From: Arsukibacterium indicum | GTDB lineage: Bacteria > Pseudomonadota > Gammaproteobacteria > Enterobacterales > Alteromonadaceae | Direction of reading: 5' to 3' | DNA length: 64,000 nt | NCBI RefSeq assembly: GCF_019100565.1 | Contig: NZ_JAHRID010000003.1 | Location: 434,001 to 498,000 of the forward strand | Shown here: positions 1-7,587 of the stretch, piece by piece | How the letters are laid out: every line of letters starts with the position of its first letter | How positions within the stretch are numbered: position 1 is the first letter of the stretch | The notes under the pieces: generated by a model | Told to the model about the DNA's origin: nothing | Seen by the model: the letters and a program-made list of their open reading frames with translations, nothing else | The model's database searches: none | Program-made: the position numbers and the translations under genes

Positions 1-561
1 CGGCGTGGTACCAAAAGATTCGCCGGCTGAATGCCATAACCATGGCCGCAGTAAAATAAGCCGGTTATAACGCATTGGGATCCGGTGGGTCATCTCCCAT
101 TTCGAGTCATCATTCGAGTCGGTTTCTAACAGGTCTGAAATCCATTTTTTTGCAGAAGGCGCACCAAAGCGCTGCAATGATTCCTGATCATTGTAAGGAA
201 CCCGCTCAGTATTAGTGGCTTTATGGCGGAAAAACTCGGTGCCGCCTTTGCAATCTTCCGGGCGGGACATATACAAAATACCCGACCAGTGAGAGCTGTC
301 GACATGCACCTTCGCCGTACCCACATCGTTGGCTGAGGCCAGCCGGAATTTACCATGCGCCTGGTTATGGGCCATTGGCATTAAAGGTTCACCTACCAAC
401 CTGGAGACCTGCTCATTTAACCCTTCCAGGTTTAAACGCTGCGCTGAGTTTCGGCCTGGATAAGGGCCCTGCGCATCGGGATAGTTTAAACTCAGCCCGG
501 CATCACGTAGCTGATGCGGGTTGTCCAGAAAGTCATCTACAACAATAAATGAAGTTGGCAC
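1..561 (-). CDS. DUF6445 family protein, 2OG-Fe(II) oxygenase-like (3' end outside window)
   Basis: The reading frame runs from a GTG at 561 off the left edge, giving 187 residues. The GTG is preceded by AAAGGAATGGTAAC, a good ribosome site; the nearby ATG at 569 is out of frame. The protein has an H-x-D pair (H86, D88, in VHVDSSHWSG) and a later histidine in RPWLWHSAGE (H177). That spacing suits the facial metal triad of a 2-oxoglutarate/Fe(II) oxygenase fold. The overall pattern, with a FIVVDDFLDNP start, matches the DUF6445 family as I recall it. Such genes are often found near tryptophan-halogenase-like genes and TonB receptors in Alteromonadales, so the partners may lie left of the window. 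Substrate unknown; the metal-site reading is inference. Confidence 0.72.
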   Translation of the reverse strand, partial: MPTSFIVVDDFLDNPHQLRDAGLSLNYPDAQGPYPGRNSAQRLNLEGLNEQVSRLVGEPLMPMAHNQAHGKFRLASANDVGTAKVHVDSSHWSGILYMSRPEDCKGGTEFFRHKATNTERVPYNDQESLQRFGAPSAKKWISDLLETDSNDDSKWEMTHRIPMRYNRLILLRPWLWHSAGESFGTTP

Positions 562-637
562 GTTACCATTCCTTTGTTATTTTTTGTAGTGCCAGTCTAG
601 GCCGTTCATCAATAGCAAATCAACCCGCTTAGGCCAT

Positions 638-1138
638 TTAATGAACCTTACCTGCAACCTGCTCGATATCATGCTGCAGCTTTTTACGCAGGCCAAGGCT
701 AAAGCTAATTTCGGCCACCACAAATAACGGCCCGACAAACAGCCCGACGATATCATCGACAAAAGCCGGCTTTTTGCCTTCATAGTAATGGCCGATAAAC
801 TGCAACACCCAACCAATCACAAACAGTGCCAGCGAACTGCCAAGCCAGACAGCAAAAGGCTGGGCTGCCAGATAGGTTGCCAGGGCAAAACAGCTGCCAC
901 TAAATAGCAGCATTACCAGGCCAAAGCGGAGATCAAGCCGGAAGTAAAACAGTGCCGTGGCAACAAACAACAGTAGCGCCGGGGTCAGCATTACGCCCGC
1001 GACACTGAACAGCGGCAGCGACAACAAGCTGAAAATGGCCACGACAATTAACGGTATGCCAATGTAATGGGTTTTTATATTACGCTGGTCGCGATGATAC
1101 AGCGCATACTGGCTTAAATGTTCAGTCAGGTTTTTCAT
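638..1138 (-). CDS. Mpo1-like (DUF962/YGL010w) membrane protein, putative 2-hydroxy fatty acid dioxygenase
   Basis: A 166-residue polytopic membrane protein with about four hydrophobic segments between residues 26 and 140. It carries the family signatures: YHRDQRNIKTHYIGIP near the N-terminus (H15, N20, H24) and IGHYYEGKKPA (H117, E120). These conserved histidines bind iron in yeast Mpo1, which removes one carbon from 2-hydroxy fatty acids by alpha-oxidation. Length is about normal for bacterial members. It follows the DUF6445 gene's start by 77 bases on the same strand, so the two could be co-transcribed. The bacterial substrate is not known; function is by family only. Confidence 0.85.
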   Translation of the reverse strand: MKNLTEHLSQYALYHRDQRNIKTHYIGIPLIVVAIFSLLSLPLFSVAGVMLTPALLLFVATALFYFRLDLRFGLVMLLFSGSCFALATYLAAQPFAVWLGSSLALFVIGWVLQFIGHYYEGKKPAFVDDIVGLFVGPLFVVAEISFSLGLRKKLQHDIEQVAGKVH

Positions 1139-1392
1139 CTTTATTTACTCCGGTTCGCGTACTAAAAGCGCTTAACGAATACTGCTTCAATAAGATTGGT
1201 CGTTTAACAACCGTATCAACACTGCTCTAAAGCTATTATTCAAAAGATACTACTATAAAAACTGTTGATACTGGCACTCAATTGTTAATTTATTCCTTTT
1301 CTAGTTACAACGCAAAAAAGTCCGCCATTAACACGGACATACAACCCCACTGGGCTATGCTTAAGCAGCTAACTTTCAATGGGAATTAACTG

Positions 1393-2706
1393 ATGCTGAA
1401 ATATGTTGTGGTCGTCGCTGCTATGTTGCTTTGCAGCCTGAGTTTGCACGCTGCACCCGGGCTGATTTATATAACAGATGTAAAGGTGTTTTCCGGTAAA
1501 GACCTTAGCCTTACCCCACCGCTTACTGTGGAAATTGCCGGTAACACGATTAAGCAGTTGCACCGCGAGCCGGTAACACCCGCTGCAGGCGCTACCGTTA
1601 TTAATGGTGCCGGCCATACCCTAATCCCCGGTTTAATTGATGCCCATGCCCATCTAACTTTTGCTGCAGCCCCGCAAATAGCAGCGCTGACCGGCGATGT
1701 CGGTTTTGTCCACCACCTGGCAGGCCGTGAAGCCGGTGCCATGCTGCTACGTGGCTTTACCTCAGTGCGTGATGTCGGCGGTCCGGTGTTCGGCCTGAAA
1801 CAAGCGATTGATCGCGGCGTGTTGAGCGGCCCGCGAATTTTCCCATCAGGCGCGCTTATTTCTCAAACCGGCGGCCATGGTGATTTCCGTTTGCCAACCG
1901 ATATACCGCATGACACAGGCCTTAGCCATACCGAACGGATTGGCGCGGCCGCCATTGCCGATGGTAAAGACGCGGTACTTAAACGCAGCCGCGAGCAACT
2001 GATGCTGGGTGCCAGCCAGTTAAAACTGATGGCCGGTGGAGGGGTATCATCCTTCTATGACCCATTAGACGTGGCACAGTATACCGAAGAAGAAATGCAG
2101 GCAGCAGTGCAGGCAGCCGAAAACTGGGGCACCTACGTTACCGTACACGCCTATACGCCAAGGGCGATGCAAATGGCTATTCGGGCCGGTGTGAAAAGCA
2201 TTGAACATGGCCAGCTGGCTGACGAGGCTACAGTAAAGTTAATGGCAAAGCAGGGAGTCTGGTGGAGCCTGCAGCCGTTTCTGGATGACCAGTACGCCAA
2301 CCCGCAACAGGGCGAAGCGCGGCAAAAACAATTGCAGGTAAGCAATGGTACCGATCGCGCCTACAACCTGGCAAAAAAACACAAGGTGCAAATTGCATGG
2401 GGCACTGACATCTTGTTTTCACCCGGCAAAACGGCTAATCAGAACGCCCAGCTGGTAAAAATGCAACGCTGGTTCAGCCCGGCTGAAGTGCTGAAAATGG
2501 CCACATACGACAATGGCCGGCTACTGGCATTGTCTGGCGAACGAGTGCCTTATCAAGGCAAGTTAGGCGTGATAGAGCCGGGTGCTCTGGCCGACGTCTT
2601 ATTAGTAAAAGGGGATCCGCTAGTGCAATTAGAGCTGCTGGCAGACCCCGTTCAAAATCTGCTGCTGATTATTAAAGACGGCAAGATTTATAAAAATAAT
2701 CTGTAG
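1393..2706 (+). CDS. Exported amidohydrolase family protein
   Basis: A 437-residue metal-dependent hydrolase of the amidohydrolase superfamily, in the imidazolonepropionase/prolidase-like branch. A signal peptide covers about residues 1-21 (cleavage near LHAAPG), so it acts in the periplasm. Metal ligands are visible in order: H-x-H in GLIDAHAHL (H85, H87), the lysine of LKLMAGGG that would be carboxylated, H in VTVHAYTP, H in KSIEHGQ, and D in WGTDIL. The C-terminus (GKLGVIEPGALADVLLVKGD) is the usual small beta domain. Members cleave cyclic amides or Xaa-Pro type dipeptides; which bond is cut here cannot be told. Monocistronic, tail to tail with endA. Confidence 0.88.
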   Translation: MLKYVVVVAAMLLCSLSLHAAPGLIYITDVKVFSGKDLSLTPPLTVEIAGNTIKQLHREPVTPAAGATVINGAGHTLIPGLIDAHAHLTFAAAPQIAALTGDVGFVHHLAGREAGAMLLRGFTSVRDVGGPVFGLKQAIDRGVLSGPRIFPSGALISQTGGHGDFRLPTDIPHDTGLSHTERIGAAAIADGKDAVLKRSREQLMLGASQLKLMAGGGVSSFYDPLDVAQYTEEEMQAAVQAAENWGTYVTVHAYTPRAMQMAIRAGVKSIEHGQLADEATVKLMAKQGVWWSLQPFLDDQYANPQQGEARQKQLQVSNGTDRAYNLAKKHKVQIAWGTDILFSPGKTANQNAQLVKMQRWFSPAEVLKMATYDNGRLLALSGERVPYQGKLGVIEPGALADVLLVKGDPLVQLELLADPVQNLLLIIKDGKIYKNNL

Positions 2707-2733
2707 GCTAATAATTAGCATCCCATAGCTTTT

Positions 2734-3474
2734 TTACTGCCGCACTACCAAACCATAGCCGGTAGGGCGGTAGCCCAGGTGCCAATGGCGGTTGCCACTG
2801 ATAAAGGGGTTGTCGTGGCCCATATGCTGGCGGGTTCGCTGGTTTAACTGCTGTTCGGCTGTGCTTACCGGGTCAAGCTTATGCCAGGCCATAAACAGTT
2901 GCTGCTGGGCGCGGGACAGGCTCAGGTTGTATTTATCGGCCATATAAAAGTAGGTACGGGCGATATCGCCCCTTACCTGTTTTGGCGGCTCGAATACCTT
3001 TTGCTTAAAATCGACCTTTACCGGGCAGGCCCCGTGCTGCGCAGGGGCGGCAGGTAGTATGCCAAAACGGTAATTACTGCGATCGCCATTTACCTCGCCA
3101 ATTGCCGGTACCAGGTTATACAAATCCGCTTCCATTAACCGGAAAATACTGTCGGTTTTCACGCAGTTTTTCCGGCCACCGTTTTGCCAGCACTGACGTT
3201 GATGGCCAAAATGGTGGGCTGGCATCACATGCTCCCATTCAATCCGGCTGGCGCGCGGGCCATTTTTCCGTATTTGATAACCGCAACTATTCAAATCGGG
3301 AATGCCTTTATTACCCTGCCAACGAATAGTGCAATCACAATAGAAACTGGTCGACTCTGGCGCGTGAATGCGCTGCGCCAGTTTTTTTGCCTGATCAAAA
3401 TTAGCCGGGGCGGCCTGGGCGAGGCTTGATAACAGCAGCAGTAAACTGCCACCAGCAAACGATTTAAACTTCAT
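2734..3474 (-). CDS. endA: Endonuclease I (EndA/Vvn family), periplasmic
   Basis: A 246-residue secreted nuclease. A signal peptide spans about residues 1-22 (SLAQAAP). The beta-beta-alpha metal core is visible in IEWEHVMPAHHFG, with catalytic H82, and in ADLYNLVPAIGEVNGDRSN, which supplies metal ligands. At least eight cysteines (for example FYCDCTI, SCGYQ, QCWQ, NCVKT, GACPV) suit the disulfide-rich periplasmic fold. The protein ends with GHDNPFI and a Tyr/Gly-rich tail. It degrades DNA non-specifically outside the cytoplasm, for nutrient use or to limit incoming DNA. Tail-to-tail with the amidohydrolase, 27 bases apart. Confidence 0.93.
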   Translation of the reverse strand: MKFKSFAGGSLLLLLSSLAQAAPANFDQAKKLAQRIHAPESTSFYCDCTIRWQGNKGIPDLNSCGYQIRKNGPRASRIEWEHVMPAHHFGHQRQCWQNGGRKNCVKTDSIFRLMEADLYNLVPAIGEVNGDRSNYRFGILPAAPAQHGACPVKVDFKQKVFEPPKQVRGDIARTYFYMADKYNLSLSRAQQQLFMAWHKLDPVSTAEQQLNQRTRQHMGHDNPFISGNRHWHLGYRPTGYGLVVRQ

Positions 3475-3765
3475 TCACTACCACTTACTTCAGTGAAAAC
3501 TGCTAAAACCTGACTATAACCTGACCCGGCCAGTTTGAATACGTCATTTCGCTGCAGCAACCGCAACGGTCTGACCGCCGGCGTTCCCATTATTTATAAA
3601 CTGTAAACAAATTGTCATTTTGGCGTGAAACAACAATATTTCGCTGTAACAGCTAAGTATGCTGAAGCTGTGTTAAAGGGGTCTTGTTGTCACTAACACT
3701 TCGCTGGCTTCGCTGGCGGCTCATGCACGGATGTCTTGCAAAACAACAAATTACAGGACGAAAAC

Positions 3766-5175
3766 ATGCGAGCTTTTACATTAAGTTACCGTAGTATGCT
3801 GCTTGGCGTGCTGCTGTTTATTACCCCACAGGCGCTGGCCGACGTTATCTTACATGCCTTTGACTGGCACTATAACGAGGTTGCCAACCGGGCAGAAGAA
3901 ATTAAGAATCTTGGTTACAAAGCAGTACTGGTTGCCCCGCCGTTAAAGTCGAATGCCGGCAACTGCGCCTGGTGGCAACGTTATCAGCCACAGGATATCC
4001 GGGTAATTGACCACTGCAAAGGCAATAAGCAGTCATTTCAGGCGATGATTAACGCCCTGAACGACAGTAACCCGGCCCGGCGGGTTGAGGTGTACGCTGA
4101 TATTGTATTGAATCATATGGCTAATGAGCGCAATGGTGCCACCGACTTTCCCGGTCAGGCTGCGCTGAACAGTTATGGCAGTAACTCAACATACTGGAAT
4201 AACCAGCTTTTATTCGGCAATTTAACTCAGGGTTTATTCAGCCCCTGGGATTTTAACCCGGCCAATTGTATTCAGAATTATAACGATGTCTGGCAGGTGC
4301 AGAACTGGCGGTTATGTGGCGGCGGTGGCGACACCGGCTTGCCCGATTTAAACCCCAACAGCTGGGTGGTACAACAGCAACGGGCTTACTTACAGGCTTT
4401 GAAAAACATGGGGGTGAAAGGGTTCAGAGTTGATGCAGCCAAACATATGACTATCTGGCATATTAACCAAATCTTCACCAGTACGATCAAAAACGGCATG
4501 TATGTGTTTGGTGAAATAATTACCAGTGGCGGCGCCGGCAATAACGAATACAACAGTTATCTGGCACCCTATTTACAGTATACCGACCATAAAGCTTATG
4601 ACTTTCCATTATTCGAAAGCCTGCGCCGGGCCTTTAATCCCAGTGGCAGCATGAATGAGCTGGTCGATCCGGGGGCCTATGGCCAGGCATTGGCCAATAG
4701 CCGGGCGGTTACCTTTACCATTACTCACGATATTCCAACCAATGATGGCTTTCGTTATCTGATCATGGACCCGACTGACGAATATCTGGCTTATGCTTAT
4801 GTGATGGGCCGCGATGGCGGAAAACCGCTGGTATTCAGTGACAGCACCGGCACCGATAATAATCGCTGGGTCAATGCGTATCGTGCAACATTTATGCAGC
4901 GGATGATCAGCTTTCATAACCGGATGCAGGGTCAGGGTATGGAGGTACTGGCATCCAGTAACTGCGCTATTTTATTCCGGCGTGGTCAGGAGGGCGTAGT
5001 GGGCATTAACAAGTGTGGAGGTCAGGTCACATTTAACGTGAATACCAACGGCCGTTTTTATTGGTACCGAACTTACCGTGATGCATTAAGTGGCGCTGCA
5101 ACCTTCAGTATTGGGGGCAGTAATCATGGCTTCAGCATTCCGGCCCGTCAGGCCAGAATGTGGTATGCCGACTGA
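3766..5175 (+). CDS. Secreted alpha-amylase, GH13
   Basis: I start this at the ATG at 3766, because ACAGGACGAAAAC sits just upstream and a signal peptide follows directly (LGVLLFITPQALAD). An in-frame TTG at 3736 would add ten polar residues. The four GH13 regions are present: DIVLNHM (I), GFRVDAAKHM with the nucleophile Asp (II), FGEIITSGG with the acid/base Glu (III), and TITHDIPTNDGF (IV). Region IV has T-H-D where most GH13 enzymes have N-H-D. The pattern reminds me of the Xanthomonas/Aeromonas amylase group (GH13_27), not verified. It would cut starch to maltodextrins outside the cell. It stands apart from the starch genes further right and has no copy of their operator upstream. Confidence 0.92.
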   Translation: MRAFTLSYRSMLLGVLLFITPQALADVILHAFDWHYNEVANRAEEIKNLGYKAVLVAPPLKSNAGNCAWWQRYQPQDIRVIDHCKGNKQSFQAMINALNDSNPARRVEVYADIVLNHMANERNGATDFPGQAALNSYGSNSTYWNNQLLFGNLTQGLFSPWDFNPANCIQNYNDVWQVQNWRLCGGGGDTGLPDLNPNSWVVQQQRAYLQALKNMGVKGFRVDAAKHMTIWHINQIFTSTIKNGMYVFGEIITSGGAGNNEYNSYLAPYLQYTDHKAYDFPLFESLRRAFNPSGSMNELVDPGAYGQALANSRAVTFTITHDIPTNDGFRYLIMDPTDEYLAYAYVMGRDGGKPLVFSDSTGTDNNRWVNAYRATFMQRMISFHNRMQGQGMEVLASSNCAILFRRGQEGVVGINKCGGQVTFNVNTNGRFYWYRTYRDALSGAATFSIGGSNHGFSIPARQARMWYAD

Positions 5176-5249
5176 TTTTTAGCGGAATAATGACTGGGCT
5201 TTTTTTATGCGCTGTGGCAGGCTGAGGATACTAAATTCAGGAGCTGTCG

Positions 5250-5657
5250 ATGAAGAAAGCCTTTGTTCCCGCTAGCCGGTTCACGTTATTTTCTGCAGTT
5301 ATTGCCATTTGCCTCAGTGCCTGCACTGATCCCGGCCCCGATGCCAGTCAGCAACAACTTATTGCCAGCCTGACAGAGCCAGAACGTAAGCTGTTTGAGC
5401 ATGGCCAGCTAAAGGCGTACAGCTGCGCAGCGTGTCATGGTCGCAATGGTATCTCCAGCCACCCAAACTATCCCAGCCTGGCTGGCCGCTCTGCCAACGA
5501 ACTAAGCGCGGCGTTAACCGCTTATCGCGGTGGCGAGCGCAAGCATGCTCTGATGACCCCGCAGGCCCGTGGCCTGAATGATGCCGATATTAATGCGCTG
5601 GCTTACTATTTTTCATTGCAGCTGCCAGCAGCCTCTGCTGCAACGCAAGCTGACTAA
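5250..5657 (+). CDS. Lipoprotein class I cytochrome c
   Basis: 135 residues with a hydrophobic leader ending in a lipobox-like CLSACTD, so it is probably lipid-anchored in the periplasm. One haem-binding motif, CAACH (in YSCAACHGRNG), lies near residue 52. The axial methionine is probably in HALMTPQARGLND. The central HPNYPSLAGRSANEL stretch is typical of small c-type cytochromes similar to c4/c553 domains. It would carry single electrons to or from a membrane oxidase or dehydrogenase. RBS AGGAG lies upstream of the ATG. No redox partner is encoded next to it. Confidence 0.88.
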   Translation: MKKAFVPASRFTLFSAVIAICLSACTDPGPDASQQQLIASLTEPERKLFEHGQLKAYSCAACHGRNGISSHPNYPSLAGRSANELSAALTAYRGGERKHALMTPQARGLNDADINALAYYFSLQLPAASAATQAD

Positions 5658-5684
5658 TATTGCTGCTTGCACAACGTCAGATAT

Positions 5685-5710
5685 AAAAAAGGGCAGCCAC
5701 TGGCTGCCCT
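5685..5710 (-). terminator. Rho-independent terminator, possibly bidirectional
   Basis: A 9-bp stem AGGGCAGCC/GGCTGCCCT with a 3-base loop is flanked by an A-run at 5685-5690, which reads as a T-run on the minus strand. It lies 30 bases past the stop of the minus-strand gene ending at 5740 and also just after the cytochrome gene. Confidence 0.8.
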
Positions 5711-5739
5711 GATATCCACTTAACGCTGTCACATGTGAA

Positions 5740-7464
5740 TTACTTCGCGTCGCCTATGGTCATCTGGCTTTGCATTACCACTCCCTGCTTATCAATATCC
5801 AGATTGGCCTGCACCTGCATATTCATGTCGGTCAATGAACTGAACTCTGCCGGTACTGGCTGGCCACTGGCCTGCATTGCTTGCTGCATGATGCCAAAAA
5901 ACCGCGCGTAATCCATACCAAAACTTAACAAGCCATTTTTCTCAATGGCCTGCTGCAGTATCGCATTAGCCTGAGCCGTGCCTTTATCGCCGGCATACAC
6001 CACCAGATGCGAGTCACTGACCTGCAGCATCGGTGTTACCCCAAACGCATCCAGCATCGGCAGCACGGTGTTCAGCGGCAGCTCTTCACCATCGGCTGGC
6101 AGCGTTATTTCCGCCATACCCGGTACCATCGCTTTTAACCCTTCCAGATAACTGCGGGCATTTTTCGCTGTCACGCTTAGCATGGCATCAACCGCTGTTG
6201 GCTGCATGGTGTTTGGATCCATTGCCAGGTTATTAATTGTAACCGATGTGCCCTGCACGCTATGCACCATGGCGCCAGCAGCCAGCATCGCCATTGGGTT
6301 AGCCTGCTGCATCTTTTGCTGCAATTCTGCCAGTTGCGCGCACTGATACGCCGGCTGGGTTACACCACGCCATAGTTTGGTAACCGCTGGCGCAAACTCG
6401 GTCATATCCAGCCCCAGGGCAAAGCTGAACAGTGATTGATTGCCGCCTTGTGCAATATGGTCAGGAACAAAGCCGCGGATGCTGCTCAGCGTATTAATGG
6501 TGTCTTTATTGGTGGTTGGAAGCAGCATTTTACCGCGTACATGAGTTGGCTGGCCCGCTTTGCTGGTAATGTTGCTGTCGAAATACATACCTGGCCAGCT
6601 GCTGGTAATACTGCTGAGATCCTGCTGACACTCGGCACTGCGCCATGGCTCCATCGCTGCAACAAACTGTGGGCTGGCCAGCAGCTGAATATCGTTTGCC
6701 AGACGGTTGCCATCGGTAGTTGTCAGGCCGGTAACCAGTTGCTGAAAGCTGATAAAACCAATGGCATTAGGGTTTAATTTATAGTTTGCCGCCATATTGG
6801 CAAACTGATTATCACTGAGAATGCTGCGTTCTGGTTTGGCTGCCATTAAAGCCAGCTGGCGGGTTTCTTCACCCTGAGTAGACAATACCAGGGCCATGTT
6901 GCCCCAGCCATCTGTTACTGACACTAACAGCTCTGCGCTGTACTCGCCAAAGCTGAACGCGTATGAGCGAAAACCACCATTAGCTCCCGGCATCGCGGTA
7001 TGGCTTATACCGCTTTCTTCTTCGGCACGGTCGAATAACTGCCAGAATGCCGCTTCATTTGCCAGCTCAATCCGCACCACCGGCGCCAGGCCAAGCATGT
7101 AGCTTAGTGAACGCACCTGCGGCTTAATACCGGTTATTACTGCTAACTGCTCTGGCTGCGCCAGTGCCCGCATATATTCTTTGGCCAGGCTCAGCACAAA
7201 ACGCAACTGTGGCTCTTCGGTATCAGCGGCAAGCTCCGCTAACTGCTGCTGACTGGCTTCGCTGTAATAATCGGGGCTTAAACCAAACGCATTCAAATAA
7301 GCGATAAAATCTACCGGCTCCAGCTGCGCTGATAAAAATACCGTGTCGGCCGGCACAAACTCCAGTTCAGCATGATCAACTACCAGGCTTTCTGTGCCGG
7401 TGAGCTTGATATAACCATAAATAGCGCCGGCAATAATGGCCAACGCAACGAGTAACTTACGCAT
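5740..7464 (-). CDS. Unknown membrane-anchored periplasmic protein
   Basis: 574 residues from the ATG at 7464, which follows AAGGAGACAGTG; a GTG one codon earlier is less well placed. One hydrophobic segment (about residues 4-20, LLVALAIIAGAIYGYIKL) would act as a signal anchor, leaving a large soluble periplasmic part. No catalytic motif is recognised. Two stretches of similar style (FISFQQLVTGL and LFSFALGLDM) suggest a repeated alpha/beta fold like DUF3352-type proteins, but this is only an impression. Only isolated cysteines are present. It is monocistronic with its own terminator. I cannot assign a function. Confidence 0.8.
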   Translation of the reverse strand: MRKLLVALAIIAGAIYGYIKLTGTESLVVDHAELEFVPADTVFLSAQLEPVDFIAYLNAFGLSPDYYSEASQQQLAELAADTEEPQLRFVLSLAKEYMRALAQPEQLAVITGIKPQVRSLSYMLGLAPVVRIELANEAAFWQLFDRAEEESGISHTAMPGANGGFRSYAFSFGEYSAELLVSVTDGWGNMALVLSTQGEETRQLALMAAKPERSILSDNQFANMAANYKLNPNAIGFISFQQLVTGLTTTDGNRLANDIQLLASPQFVAAMEPWRSAECQQDLSSITSSWPGMYFDSNITSKAGQPTHVRGKMLLPTTNKDTINTLSSIRGFVPDHIAQGGNQSLFSFALGLDMTEFAPAVTKLWRGVTQPAYQCAQLAELQQKMQQANPMAMLAAGAMVHSVQGTSVTINNLAMDPNTMQPTAVDAMLSVTAKNARSYLEGLKAMVPGMAEITLPADGEELPLNTVLPMLDAFGVTPMLQVSDSHLVVYAGDKGTAQANAILQQAIEKNGLLSFGMDYARFFGIMQQAMQASGQPVPAEFSSLTDMNMQVQANLDIDKQGVVMQSQMTIGDAK

Positions 7465-7587
7465 CACTGTCTCCTTGCTATTGTTATTAAATCCTCAACT
7501 CATCGATATTACATTCTTAACTGCTTAATAACAATCTTGCCGCAGCAGCTTTTCATTGCAGAACCGGGTTTAGCTGGCTTGGCCGGC

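Noticed and set aside
2708-2720. GCTAATAATTAGC inverted repeat after the amidohydrolase gene
   Set aside because: The stem is short and A+T-rich with T-run 13 bases away; too weak to call a terminator.
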